41,576 nt of DNA. It comes from Eubacteriales bacterium. GTDB taxonomy: Bacteria > Bacillota > Clostridia > Lachnospirales > Lachnospiraceae. Under the pieces are notes generated by a model. That model worked only from the letters and a program-made list of their open reading frames with translations. It ran no database searches and was not told the DNA's origin. Both the position numbers and the translations under genes were made by a program. The stretch lies in contig JAUNGT010000025.1 in the NCBI GenBank assembly GCA_030524455.1, forward strand, positions 1 through 41,576, in the 5' to 3' direction. This document shows, in pieces, positions 24,601 through 32,456 of the stretch (the first letter of the stretch is position 1; each line of letters starts with the position of its first letter).

Positions 24601-24783
24601 TTCCACGACTTCACCGGCGGCACGAACCGCCTGACCTTAAAGCCCGGCTTTGCCTGGAAGCGCTGCTGCGCGGGCGATCTGAGGGAACGCCCGCTGGAGG
24701 CGTGGCGGCAGGCCGATGAAACCGGACAGCTGCAGCTGACGGTGAAGCCCTATGAGATAGTGACGCTTCTGTTTGAAGTGTAA
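21628..24783 (+). CDS. Alpha-mannosidase, glycoside hydrolase family 38
   Basis: A 1051-aa zinc-dependent retaining alpha-mannosidase, cytoplasmic (no signal peptide). The N-terminal domain precedes the catalytic domain, which has HTHIDTAWLWRLKNTREKC (H246, H248, D250) and the nucleophile D360 in FLWLPDVFGYSWALPQ; a further zinc histidine is expected in TDQFHDIIPGSS. C-terminal beta domains carry LYDKEFEREVLP and the conserved DVRTTYGTFDVQYG. The length is normal for Firmicutes members. GGGAGGA lies 5 bases before the ATG at 21628. It probably trims mannose from imported host or yeast glycans. It ends two bases from the stop of the convergent PepSY gene. Confidence 0.95.
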   Translation: MFFTEQKLQGRIRELAGYRYRDARVLDAFLAKRDCSGLVNPEAPSDFSGWDKMPLGADWKGRDLYLWLHADAEIPAEWAGKRVVGVFDFGMTGEGNNLGFESLCFVDGKPYQGVDVNHKEVFLGQEVCGRSVSLTFRLWSGLEGGGEPREMEHRLREAFVGWLDEETDDLYYLASMVLGTVEQLSDSDPVRHELLANLNRAFLALDWSYPGSEAFYDSVRQADRLLNDSIGAMEKHSDIHVYTVGHTHIDTAWLWRLKNTREKCGRSFHTVMRLMEMFPEYFFLQTQPQLYEWVKQDYPELYEQIKERVREGRWEADGAMWVEADCNLTSGESLTRQILLGSRFIQEEFGKEVEFLWLPDVFGYSWALPQILKKSGIDMFMTTKISWNQYNRMPHDTFYWKGIDGSRVLTHFITTPEPERPADSWFYTYNGRLVPRTVKGVWDGYSEKDMNRDLLISYGFGDGGGGVNRDMLEQRRRLDKIPGLPHVTTSTAGTYFRKLKENVEKTDQYVNTWDGELYLEYHRGTYTSHAHNKRMNRKMELLYREAEYFTVLRALLGKNLALARQERLTEGWKHLLTDQFHDIIPGSSIFEVYEDSKKDYEWISQVGQEVEEDFFAAALRPEKDCFTVFNSSGFAAGGAVLLPGVAGGQAYLDGTGDVLESQRTPEGLLVWLPGAAATGTAQIRIGQDGCEEGADAAQKTESAPFLAEGRRIETPFYVLELNEAGQIARLYDKEFEREVLPKGQCANVLQVFEDKPMGNDAWDIDIFYQEKMREIRELTAFELRENGPVRLRLHLEWIYMNSRIRQDMLLYAHSRRIDFETEVEYHERHQLLKAAFPADVRTTYGTFDVQYGNVRRPNNWNTSWEQAKFETVAHRFADLSEYGYGVSLLNDCKYGHDVKDNVLRLSLIKAATYPDHSQDQGLHRFTYALLPHGGDFIQGRTVQEAEALNWPLRARAGRAQLPFRSFLEFDRECAELDAVKKTEDGKYLAVRFHDFTGGTNRLTLKPGFAWKRCCAGDLRERPLEAWRQADETGQLQLTVKPYEIVTLLFEV

Positions 24784-24785
24784 AA

Positions 24786-25511
24786 TCAATCCTGATCGAC
24801 GCTCCACTCCCGGATGGATCCGTCGGAGGCGTTGATCTCGAATTCATATTCCACGCCGTTGTAGACGATCTTGCCCTCGTAAAGGAGCTGGCCGTCGTCC
24901 CGGTCCGTCTCGATGCGGATGTGGGAATCGTCGGCCCCGGGCACCTGGCCCAGTGCGATCTGCTTCGCCTGGTCCAGGGAGATGCCCGTGGAGGAGGGCT
25001 GGGATGCAGCAGACGGCTGGGTTGCGGCAGACGGCTGAGACGCGGCAGACGGGGTGGCGGAAGCTGTCCGGCTGCCGCGTTCTGCGTGCTCCAAATCATA
25101 ATCATAGCTCAAAACGGTGCCGTCTGCCCCGGCAATTTCATAGTCGTATTCTTTGTTCCCGACATAAAATTCCACCTCATACTCCAGGCGTCCGTCGTCA
25201 AAATCCCGCTTGATCCACAGGCCGGAGGTATCTGCCTCGGCCACGCCCGCGTGGGTTAAGGCGATTTCCTTCGCCTTTTCTTCGCCGATGTCCGCGCTCT
25301 GGGCGGAAGCCGCATTGTCGCCGGAGGGCTGGGCAACCGTACTCACCGGTACGGAATCGCTTTTGGCGCCGGAGGCCATCAGCTCCTGGCTGGAGGTGAT
25401 CGCCTGAGTCGGCGTCCCGGCGGCAGCCTGTGTGCTGCATCCGGCCAGCAGGCTGCCGGAGAGAAGAAGGGTTCCTGTCAAAAGTCCCGCGAATAATTTA
25501 TTTGCTTTCAT
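24786..25511 (-). CDS. PepSY-domain lipoprotein
   Basis: A 241-aa exported lipoprotein. The signal peptide ends in the lipobox LLAGC with C25 as the lipidated residue. Two PepSY repeats follow: about 85-155 (EEKAKEIALTHAG ... LEYEVEFYVGNKEYDYEIAG) and about 180-241 (LDQAKQIALGQVPG ... LYEGKIVYNGVEYEFEINA). They are joined by a linker of near-repeats of PSAASQ/PSAATQ type. PepSY domains are thought to inhibit or sense proteases at the cell surface. It follows the histidine kinase on the same strand after a 67-base gap, so it probably forms one regulatory unit with it. The ribosome-binding site AAAGGAG is about 13 bases from the ATG. Confidence 0.88.
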   Translation of the reverse strand: MKANKLFAGLLTGTLLLSGSLLAGCSTQAAAGTPTQAITSSQELMASGAKSDSVPVSTVAQPSGDNAASAQSADIGEEKAKEIALTHAGVAEADTSGLWIKRDFDDGRLEYEVEFYVGNKEYDYEIAGADGTVLSYDYDLEHAERGSRTASATPSAASQPSAATQPSAASQPSSTGISLDQAKQIALGQVPGADDSHIRIETDRDDGQLLYEGKIVYNGVEYEFEINASDGSIREWSVDQD

Positions 25512-25578
25512 ATGAATGGTGAAGCTCCTTTCGTTTTCTGATGTGCATACAGCATATCCTGTAAAGATGAAAGGAACA

Positions 25579-27036
25579 TTAAAAGTCCTCATTTTTTGAA
25601 AAAGGGAAGAAAAAGGTAAATTCCGTTCCTTCCCCGGGGGTGCTGGAGACGCGGATGCTCCCGCCGTGGGCCTGGACAATCCAGCGCACCATGGAGAGCC
25701 CCAGGCCGCTGCTGCCCTCCGCAGAGCCGGAGCTTCGGGCAGGATCCACCTGGTAGAAGCGGTTCCAGATTTTGTCCAGGTGCTCTGCCGAAATGCCGAT
25801 GCCGTCGTCCCGGACGGAGCCGCAGATCCCGGCGCGGCGGCCCGCCGGAGGACCGGAGACATTGGAGGCGCCGGAGGTGCCGGGGGAAGCGGAGGCATCG
25901 GAGGTATCGGAGGGCTGCGACGCCTTCAGGCTTACCCGGATGCTTCCGCCTTCCTTCCCGTAGGCGATGGCGTTGGAGATCAGATTGATAAAAAAGCGGA
26001 TCAGCATGGTCTCGTCGGCCTCGGCGCAGAGTCCGGGAGCGATGGAGGTGTGGATGGAAATCTTTTTGGAGGCAGCGGTTTCCTGCTGCTCTTCACACAC
26101 CATGGAGGCCAGCTCGCTGACGTCGATGAGCTCCGGCTGAAGCGCCAGACGGCCGCTCTCGGCCCGGGCAAGCGTCAGAAGCTGGGCGATCAGGGCGGAC
26201 ATTTTGAGGCCCTGGCGCCGGATGGATTGGAGGGCGGCGGTCCGGTCCTCGCAGTCACATTCCGGGCTGAGCGCGTATTCGCTCTGGGAGAGGATCACGG
26301 ACAGGGGCGTGCGCAGCTCGTGGGAGACGTCGGAGGAAAACTGCTTTTCCCGTTCAAAGGAGGTCTGCAGCCGCTCCATCATGCCGTCGAAGGTGTGGGC
26401 CAGGCGGTAGACCTCGTCCGCCCCGGATTCCAGGTTCAGGCGCAGGGAGAGATCGTCGGCGGAGCCGATCCGCTCCGCCGTCTCCGTCATCGTCTCCAGC
26501 GGCAGCAGGGCGCGGCGGATGATGGAGTAGCCGCCCAAAGCGGTAAAAAGGACGAAGAAGGGAAACAGGATCAGGGCGCAGAGGCTCACTGCCCGCAGGG
26601 AGGAGTCCGCCGGGGACTGGGAGATAACGCCCCGGACCCAGAGGGAGCCGTAGCCCTCAATTTCCTGCAGGGAATCGTACACATACCAGCGATGCCCGTC
26701 GCTTTTTACCTGCTGAAGCTGTCCCATGATGAGAGTGGACGCGCCGTAAAAGTCGGAAGGGATCCGCCCGTAGATGAGCGCGCCCTCCCGGTTGTAGACG
26801 GAAAGATAGATGCCGTCCCCCAAAAAATTGATATCGTCGTCGAAGAGAAGCACACCGTCGTCGTACTCGATCTCCTGGAAGCTTTTTTCCACCGCGTCCT
26901 TTAAGCGCAGCTGCGTGCCGGACAGCGCCTGGCTGTTCGCAAAAAAGAGCAGAATCAGGAGGGACAGTACGGCAAAGGCCGCCATGAAGGCGGTGTACCA
27001 GAGGGTGATTTTCTGTTTTACGGACATTTTTTTCAT
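25579..27036 (-). CDS. Sensor histidine kinase
   Basis: A 485-aa membrane kinase. TM1 about 12-32, extracellular sensor 33-147, TM2 about 148-170, HAMP to about 225, HisKA with phosphoacceptor H239 in SDVSHELRTPLSV, N-box around N351/N355, G1 DDGIGI (410-415) and G2 GSSGLGLSMV (441-450). Between the N-box and G1 lies an extra stretch rich in Ser, Ala, Pro and Gly (about 373-405), unusual inside the ATP-binding domain. The partner response regulator overlaps it by four bases (27033-27036). The closeness of the PepSY lipoprotein suggests it belongs to the same envelope-sensing circuit. Confidence 0.94.
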   Translation of the reverse strand: MKKMSVKQKITLWYTAFMAAFAVLSLLILLFFANSQALSGTQLRLKDAVEKSFQEIEYDDGVLLFDDDINFLGDGIYLSVYNREGALIYGRIPSDFYGASTLIMGQLQQVKSDGHRWYVYDSLQEIEGYGSLWVRGVISQSPADSSLRAVSLCALILFPFFVLFTALGGYSIIRRALLPLETMTETAERIGSADDLSLRLNLESGADEVYRLAHTFDGMMERLQTSFEREKQFSSDVSHELRTPLSVILSQSEYALSPECDCEDRTAALQSIRRQGLKMSALIAQLLTLARAESGRLALQPELIDVSELASMVCEEQQETAASKKISIHTSIAPGLCAEADETMLIRFFINLISNAIAYGKEGGSIRVSLKASQPSDTSDASASPGTSGASNVSGPPAGRRAGICGSVRDDGIGISAEHLDKIWNRFYQVDPARSSGSAEGSSGLGLSMVRWIVQAHGGSIRVSSTPGEGTEFTFFFPFSKNEDF

Positions 27037-27707
27037 GGCGTCTCCTTGAGCACATAGCCGGCGCCCCGCACGGTGTGGATGAGCCTGGGGGTATAGCCGT
27101 CGTCGATTTTTTTGCGAAGGTAACGGATGTAGACGTCCACCACGTTGGAGCCGCCCTCGTAATCGTAATTCCAGATGTGCTGCTCGATCTTGTCGCGGCT
27201 TAAGACGATTCCCTGATTGCCCGCCAGATATTCCAGGATGGAAAACTCCCTGGAGGACAGGGAGATGGGGGTGTCGTCCCGGTATACGGTGCGGGCGTCG
27301 CAGTCGATGGTCAGGTTGGCGATCCGGTAGCAGTGGTCGGTGCGGCCGCTCTCCCGGCGCAGCATGACCCGGATACGGGCCAGAAGCTCGTCGAAAGCGA
27401 AGGGCTTGGTGAGATAATCATCCGCCCCCTCGTCCAGTCCTGCAACCCGGTCAGCCACGCTGTTTTTGGCGGTCAGCAGCAAAACGGGTGTCCGGTTTCC
27501 CGCAGAACGCAGGGAGCGCAGCACCTCCAGCCCGCTCTTTTTGGGCAGCATGATGTCCAGGATCACGGCGTCATATTCGGCCATCGACAGAAAATCAAGG
27601 GCCTCCTCACCGTCAAAACAGGAATCCACCGAGTAATGGTTTTTAATCAGTGTCTTTGAAAGCACATCGTTTAAATCCTTCTCGTCCTCCGCAACTAAAA
27701 GCCGCAT
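27033..27707 (-). CDS. OmpR/PhoB-family response regulator
   Basis: A 224-aa two-component regulator. The receiver domain (1-115) has the acidic pocket EDEKD and the phospho-aspartate in AVILDIMLPKKSG (about D51), LLTAKNS and the lysine in DDYLTKPFAFDELLARI. The winged-helix domain (about 128-222) has ISLSSREFSILEYL and NVVDVYIRYLRKKID. AGAGGAGG precedes the ATG, and a TATAAT box reads on this strand at 27739-27734. It is the first gene of the regulator-kinase-PepSY set. Targets are unknown; the PepSY gene and the neighbouring MATE exporter are reasonable candidates. Confidence 0.96.
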   Translation of the reverse strand: MRLLVAEDEKDLNDVLSKTLIKNHYSVDSCFDGEEALDFLSMAEYDAVILDIMLPKKSGLEVLRSLRSAGNRTPVLLLTAKNSVADRVAGLDEGADDYLTKPFAFDELLARIRVMLRRESGRTDHCYRIANLTIDCDARTVYRDDTPISLSSREFSILEYLAGNQGIVLSRDKIEQHIWNYDYEGGSNVVDVYIRYLRKKIDDGYTPRLIHTVRGAGYVLKETP

Positions 27708-27787
27708 GGCAAAGCCTCCTCTCGCATGCCTGCATTATACCCCTTTTTTGATGAGAAAAGAAGGGTATGAAATATAAAATCCGGTAC

Positions 27788-27815
27788 TTGTTTTTTAGGG
27801 CGGTTCTGTTATAGT
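27788..27815 (+). promoter_or_regulatory. Promoter candidate of the MATE gene
   Basis: TTGTTT (27788-27793), 16-base spacer, TATAGT (27810-27815), about 55 bases ahead of the start at 27869 and divergent from the response-regulator promoter. Confidence 0.45.
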
Positions 27816-27868
27816 CATAGGTATGCAATGCTCCCGGAAAGAGGGGCGGATAAGGGCGGAAGATTGAC

Positions 27869-29233
27869 ATGAAAGAGTTTTTGGACCGGAAGTTTGGCAG
27901 TACGCTGTTTAGCAGGAAGCAGATTTTTTCCATGCTGGTGCCCCTGATTATGGATTCGTTTTTTGTGTGCGCGATCGGGGTGCTGACCACCGCCATGATC
28001 AGCTCCTCCAGCCAGGAATCGGTGTCCGCGGTGAGCCTGGTCAGCCCGCTGTACATGATGATTTACGCGGTGTACAACGCGATCTCTGCGGGCGGCACCG
28101 TGGTAGTGGCCCAGTTTAAGGGAAAGGGAGAGACAGAGCGGATGAAAACCGCCGCGGGCCAGCTGATGCTTGCGACGCCCCTGTCCGCCGTCATCGCCTG
28201 CGCGGTCCTGGTGGCCTTTGCGGATCCGCTGGTGCATTTTCTGTTCGGCGGCGTGGAGGAGACGGTGCTTGCAAAGGCGGAGCAGTATCTGATCGGCATC
28301 GCCATCTCCATGGTGTTTTTGGCGGTTTACATGAGCGGCTTTGCGGTATTTCGGGGCCTGGGCGAGACGAAGCGCTGCCTTCGGCTGACGATCCTGATCA
28401 ATTTGCTGCATTTTATTGCCAGCTTCGTATTCATCAATATGATGCGGCTGGATATCATGGGCAGCGTGCTGGCGCTGAACCTGGCCCGCCTGGTGGGCGG
28501 AGCAGCGGCGGTCTGGATGCTTTTGTCCCCCCGGAGCATCCTGCGGGTGCAGGCCCGTCATATTTTCCATTTGGACCGGAAAATCCTGCATGAGATTTTC
28601 CGGATCGGCATTCCCTTCGGAATGGAGCAGCTGTTTATGAACGGCGGTTCCATGCTGGTGCAGATCTATATCGCCCAGCTGGGAACGGTGAGTGTGGCGG
28701 CCAATGCGGTGGCGAACTCGGTCTTTTCGCTGCTTTATGCGGCGCCCTCCGCCGTGGGGACGCTGGCGGTGACGGTGGTGGGACAGTGTATCGGTGCGGG
28801 CGACAAGACGCTGGCCCGCCGCTACGGCGGTGCGATGGTGTGGCTCACCACCGCGCTGACGGTGCTGTCTTTGGCTGTGGGACTGCCGCTTATGCCGCTG
28901 CTTCTGCGGATGTATCAGGCGCCGGACAATACGGTGCGCATCATTTACGGTGTGCTGGCCATCGCGGCGGTGTGTATGCCCTTTTTCTGGCCTGCCTCCA
29001 ACGTGCTGCCCTCCGTCATGCGTTCCGCCGGGGACGCCTCCTACGCCTCCTACTTCTCCCTGGTGACCATGTGGGTGATCCGGGTCGGCCTGGGCTATGT
29101 GCTGGCGATCCCGCTGGGGCTCGGCATCGAGGGCGTATGGATCGGCATGTGCCTGGAGTGGGCGGTCAAGACGGTCGCCTTTGTGCGGCGCTTCCGCGGA
29201 GAGCGGTGGCTGGCGCATGAGCAGCAGCTGTGA
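27869..29233 (+). CDS. MATE-family efflux transporter
   Basis: A 454-aa membrane protein with about 12 hydrophobic segments in two related halves. MATE-type features are MLVPLIMDSFFVCAIGVLTTAMISS at the start, SAGGTVVVAQFKGKGE after the second helix, and the second-half counterpart GTLAVTVVGQCIGAGDKTLARRYG. It exports drugs or metabolites in exchange for Na+ or H+. It is divergent from the response regulator and may be under its control (inference). No terminator with a T-run follows; instead an inverted-repeat element begins within a few bases of the stop. Confidence 0.94.
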   Translation: MKEFLDRKFGSTLFSRKQIFSMLVPLIMDSFFVCAIGVLTTAMISSSSQESVSAVSLVSPLYMMIYAVYNAISAGGTVVVAQFKGKGETERMKTAAGQLMLATPLSAVIACAVLVAFADPLVHFLFGGVEETVLAKAEQYLIGIAISMVFLAVYMSGFAVFRGLGETKRCLRLTILINLLHFIASFVFINMMRLDIMGSVLALNLARLVGGAAAVWMLLSPRSILRVQARHIFHLDRKILHEIFRIGIPFGMEQLFMNGGSMLVQIYIAQLGTVSVAANAVANSVFSLLYAAPSAVGTLAVTVVGQCIGAGDKTLARRYGGAMVWLTTALTVLSLAVGLPLMPLLLRMYQAPDNTVRIIYGVLAIAAVCMPFFWPASNVLPSVMRSAGDASYASYFSLVTMWVIRVGLGYVLAIPLGLGIEGVWIGMCLEWAVKTVAFVRRFRGERWLAHEQQL

Positions 29234-29235
29234 AC

Positions 29236-29461
29236 GGCCAAAATTCGTGCAAGCACGATTTTGACCGCTCACTTCTGGCAACAACAGTTCAGCCCGCGCC
29301 ATTCGCACAGACGAACTGGTTCGTCTTGCGCGCATAACGCGCTTTCCGCCGCTTCGCGGCTATCTTTGCTCATAATCGGGCGCTCCCTCAGCCAGGAGCA
29401 AGCGTCCAAAATTCGTGCAAGCACGATTTTGACCGCTCACTCCTGGCTGGCTGAACTGTTG
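29236..29461. mobile_element. Small inverted-repeat element (MITE-like), non-coding
   Basis: A 180-base unit (29282-29461) is bounded by perfect 13-base inverted repeats, CAACAGTTCAGCC and GGCTGAACTGTTG. Inside, 29389-29449 folds into a long, nearly perfect hairpin around TCGTGCAAGCACGA. A 42-base block at 29238-29279 just outside the left end repeats 29406-29447 with one difference. Parts of the unit occur again at 15658-15698 and 36274-36291. No protein is encoded. It fits a non-autonomous mobile or intergenic repeat family; the transposase is unknown. Confidence 0.65.
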
Positions 29462-29462
29462 G

Positions 29463-30329
29463 CTACACATAATAAAGAAGTCGTTTTTTGAAGGCGTTGC
29501 GGTATTCGCTTGGGGAGAGGCCGCTGATGCGTTTGTAGATCCGGGTAAAATTCTGCCCGTTGGAAAAGCCCAGCTCCTGCGCGATCTGGGCGATCGTCTT
29601 GTTGGTATCTGTCAGCATAAAGTTGGCAGCGTCTATTTTCTGATTCAAAATAAAGCGTTTCAGGGGAACGCCGCTGATCTGGTTGAAGCGGTGCGAAATG
29701 TATTTGGCGCTGTAGCCAAATTGAGCGGCGATCCCGTCCACAGTAATATCCTGAGAAATATTCGTTTTAATATAATCTATGATGTCCAGATAAATCTGTT
29801 TTTGCGCGTTGGTGGCGGCAGATATGGGGGAGCTTAGGTACAGCTGGCCGTACAGCTCTGTCAGAATGCAGGTGGTCATCGCGTTGACCGCATTGTCAGG
29901 ATATTTGTTTTTCACCAGGTCCTGCAGCTGCTTCATTAAAACCACCAGCTTTTCCGGCCGGGGCACCGTGCCGGTCTGCGGCAGCGTAAAAAAATCCTCC
30001 GTGGAAAAAACAGCCTTCTTTCGAGAGACGCTCAGGCTTTGGGGCAGCTCCTTTTGACAGGTGGAAAAGTGAAGCCAGTAAAAGGAGCAGTAGGCGGGAC
30101 GAAAGCCCTGGCGAAGACTGTCGCTGGGGGGCAGAAGCAAATATTCGCCCGGACGTACCGTGTAGCGCTCCTGCCCGTAGTCCAGGTACAGCGTGCCCTC
30201 CGTCATGACAATCAATTCATAATCGATCAGATCAAACTGCTCATGCTTCCATTTCGGGGAGGGCGCCTGAAATTTGCCGGTCAGGACGTAGGAAAATATT
30301 TGATTGGATGGAAAACACAGCGTCTGCAT
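29463..30329 (-). CDS. AraC-family transcriptional regulator of the importer operon
   Basis: A 288-aa regulator. The N-terminal cupin domain (about 1-120) includes LIDYELIVMTEGTLYLDYGQERYTV and RPGEYLLLPPSDSLRQGF; the two helix-turn-helix motifs lie at about 200-285 (ITVDGIAAQFGYSAKYISHRF and TIAQIAQELGFSNGQNFTRIYK). Start ATG 30329 has AAAAGGAGG 6 bases upstream; the long open stretch further upstream is not coding. Its stop lies directly at the end of the inverted-repeat element. It is divergent from the solute-binding protein gene and probably switches on the importer operon. Confidence 0.94.
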   Translation of the reverse strand: MQTLCFPSNQIFSYVLTGKFQAPSPKWKHEQFDLIDYELIVMTEGTLYLDYGQERYTVRPGEYLLLPPSDSLRQGFRPAYCSFYWLHFSTCQKELPQSLSVSRKKAVFSTEDFFTLPQTGTVPRPEKLVVLMKQLQDLVKNKYPDNAVNAMTTCILTELYGQLYLSSPISAATNAQKQIYLDIIDYIKTNISQDITVDGIAAQFGYSAKYISHRFNQISGVPLKRFILNQKIDAANFMLTDTNKTIAQIAQELGFSNGQNFTRIYKRISGLSPSEYRNAFKKRLLYYV

Positions 30330-30398
30330 AGGAGCCTCCTTTTGAAACGGAAGGTTATGATGTACCAAAATGCGTGAGTAAAAATATTCCGTGGCACT

Positions 30399-30521
30399 AT
30401 TGTATCGGAAAACGAAAGAAATGTAAACCGGATGCAGCATTCGTTTTACACAGATAAACGGTGAAAATGACACAAAATGTAGGCTTTTGCTATTTACATG
30501 GATTTTGAAAAGAGATATCAT
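30399..30521. promoter_or_regulatory. Divergent promoters of the AraC gene and the importer operon
   Basis: On the - strand TTTACA (30427-30422), 17-base spacer, TACAAT (30404-30399) for the AraC gene. On the + strand TTTACA (30493-30498), 17-base spacer, TATCAT (30516-30521) for the importer. The 65 bases between hold the likely AraC binding sites. The 158 bases after the + promoter are a long leader in which I see no conserved RNA. Confidence 0.7.
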
Positions 30522-30679
30522 AAAACTACAGTCAAGTTGCACAAAAATAACGCATATAAGCCGTGGAAAAAGCACAACTTTCCGATATCTTTCAAAAGGA
30601 GTATGGAAAGCGAAGCGGTAGGAGTGCATAAAATGCAGAAACCTGTGCAGCAGAAGCGACAAGAAACGGAGGAACATGT

Positions 30680-32359
30680 ATGAAGAAGAGAATGTTGGCG
30701 GCGCTGCTCTCGGCAGCGATGGTAGCAACAGCACTGGCAGGCTGCGGAAGCAGTTCGTCCGGCACGGGAGGAAGCACCTCCGCAGACAGCGGCAATGCAG
30801 AGGCATCTGACACCGCTTCCAGCGGAGAAAAGGTAAAATTAAAGGCGCTGTTTATCTCCCACTCCCTGACCCAGGATGTAGAGGATATGGAATGGGTGCA
30901 GGAGATGGAGGATGAGGCAGGCGTGGAGATCGAGTGGGAGCAGATCCGCGCAGACTGGGAGACGGTGAAGTCCACCCGCTTTGCATCCGGGGATATTCCG
31001 GATCTTTTGTTCAATGCCACCACGTCTTCCGATTACACCAAGTATAACGGCCTGTTTTTGGATATGACGCCTTATATCACGGAGGAGATTACGCCCAACA
31101 TCGTGCAGATGTTTGAGGAGGAGCCGGATACGAAGACGCTGGCGACCACGCTGGAGGGCAAGATTTATGCGACGCCCAAGTTCCAGGGCAAATGGCCTTC
31201 CACCAACACGGTTATGTTTATTAACCAGACCTGGCTGGACAATCTGGGACTGAAGATTCCGACCACTTACACAGAGCTCAAGGAAGTGCTGACCGCCTTT
31301 AAGGAGCAGGATGCAAACGGCAACGGGGATCCTACGGACGAGATTCCGCTGGACTACAACGCGTACGGCGGCAATAACGCATGGTTTAACAGCGCTTACT
31401 CGCTGACCAACCTGTTAGGCTCTCTGGGCATCCAGCTGACCAACTGGGGAACCGACGCGTATTTTGCAGAGGACAGCACCGTGAAGTGCTACGCGGTGGA
31501 TGAACGCTATAAGCTGTTTATGGAGTACATTGCAGATCTGTATGCCAACGGCCTGATCAACACCAATGCACTGACCAATGATTATTCCGCATTCCAGTCT
31601 CTGTCCAGAGGCAACGAGGCGGGCGAGGCTGTGGTAGGCGTTGTGTTTGGCTGGGAGGAGACCGACAAATTCGGCCCTACCCTGTATGAAGAATATGTGC
31701 CTGTACCGGCGCTGGATTATGATATTGACTGTGAGCCCGGCACCTACGATACCAGATGGAGAGACGACTATACCGGCCTGAATATGTCCAGCGACCGCGC
31801 GGTCATCAGTGCGAAGTGTGAGAATCCGGAAGCGGCAATGCGGTTTATTGATCGTTTCTATGACCAGACCCACAGCGTGGAGGCTCTGTTCGGCGGCGTG
31901 ACCGACGGTAATATCGAAGTGACCGGCGACAATTCCTACAAGGTACTTGACCCGCAGGATCCCGATACCGATCCCGGTACCTGGAAATGGACCAGCACCT
32001 TTGCAGATAATGCCCCGATGTATATCAGAAGAAGCAGCGAGATCGAGATGGCGCAGGATATGACCTTTGCGCTGGAGGAGAGAGAAGTTTACAATGATGT
32101 GATCGCCAAGGCGGACAAGACGGACACCTATCCGCAGATGTTCATGAAGTACACCGAGGAAGATCAGAATACGATGGCGCTGACACAGGCCAACATCAAT
32201 AACATTATTGATAATCAGTGGTCGCTGTGGATGACCGGCGAGCAGGATATCGAGTCTACCTGGGATGCTTATGTGCAGAGCGTATATGACGCGGGCCTGC
32301 AGCAGATCCTGGACATTCGTCAGGCGGCATTTGACGAATATTTAAAGGGCGTAGAATAA
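30680..32359 (+). CDS. Extracellular solute-binding lipoprotein of an LplA-type oligosaccharide importer
   Basis: A 559-aa lipoprotein. The signal peptide ends in LAGC with C22 lipidated, followed by a Ser/Gly/Thr-rich spacer. The mature part shows the family-1 binding-protein pattern, e.g. ASGDIPDLLFNATTSSDYTKY, GKIYATPKFQGKWPSTNTV, MFINQTWLDNLGLKIPTTY and a calcium-loop-like DANGNGDPTDEIPL. The length matches the large LplA/YtcQ type that binds oligosaccharides. CGGAGGA stands 7 bases ahead of the ATG. It is the first gene of an operon with two permeases and a glycosidase; no ATPase is encoded here, so a shared MsmX-type ATPase is expected elsewhere. Confidence 0.95.
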   Translation: MKKRMLAALLSAAMVATALAGCGSSSSGTGGSTSADSGNAEASDTASSGEKVKLKALFISHSLTQDVEDMEWVQEMEDEAGVEIEWEQIRADWETVKSTRFASGDIPDLLFNATTSSDYTKYNGLFLDMTPYITEEITPNIVQMFEEEPDTKTLATTLEGKIYATPKFQGKWPSTNTVMFINQTWLDNLGLKIPTTYTELKEVLTAFKEQDANGNGDPTDEIPLDYNAYGGNNAWFNSAYSLTNLLGSLGIQLTNWGTDAYFAEDSTVKCYAVDERYKLFMEYIADLYANGLINTNALTNDYSAFQSLSRGNEAGEAVVGVVFGWEETDKFGPTLYEEYVPVPALDYDIDCEPGTYDTRWRDDYTGLNMSSDRAVISAKCENPEAAMRFIDRFYDQTHSVEALFGGVTDGNIEVTGDNSYKVLDPQDPDTDPGTWKWTSTFADNAPMYIRRSSEIEMAQDMTFALEEREVYNDVIAKADKTDTYPQMFMKYTEEDQNTMALTQANINNIIDNQWSLWMTGEQDIESTWDAYVQSVYDAGLQQILDIRQAAFDEYLKGVE

Positions 32360-32380
32360 GCGGCAGAGACGGCAATAGGG

Positions 32381-32411
32381 CGGGGAGGTGCTGGCAGCAT
32401 CTCCCCGTTTT
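32381..32411 (+). terminator. Intercistronic hairpin after the binding-protein gene
   Basis: Stem CGGGGAGGTGCT (32381-32392) / AGCATCTCCCCG (32396-32407), then TTTT. A partial terminator or 3' stabiliser here would make the binding protein more abundant than the permeases, as is common in such operons. Confidence 0.75.
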
Positions 32412-32456
32412 GCCCTACAGCGCGCAGATGCTTAAAGGAAAGCGAGGATAACGGGA

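Noticed and set aside
25000..25070. Short tandem repeats as a CRISPR or integration site
   Set aside because: They are in-frame near-repeats coding for the Ser/Pro/Ala linker of the PepSY lipoprotein.
25512..25898. Longer N-terminus for the PepSY lipoprotein
   Set aside because: It would run into the histidine kinase gene and place the lipobox in the middle of the protein; the signal peptide fixes the start at 25511.
25666..26904. Open frame of about 410 codons opposite the histidine kinase gene
   Set aside because: No motif and no ribosome-binding site; the kinase on the - strand carries the H, N, G1 and G2 boxes.
27815..29335. Open frame of about 500 codons opposite the MATE gene
   Set aside because: Its translation is extremely rich in His, Gln and Arg, typical of reversed membrane-protein codons; the MATE frame is clearly the coding one.
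29236..29461. CRISPR array
   Set aside because: Only two full copies of the 42-base block exist, with unequal flanks and long inverted symmetry; there is no regular spacer series and no cas gene.
30330..30806. N-terminal extension of the AraC-type gene on the - strand
   Set aside because: The frame stays open upstream of 30329 but would cross both divergent promoters and the start of the binding-protein gene. A perfect AAAAGGAGG before ATG 30329 decides the start.
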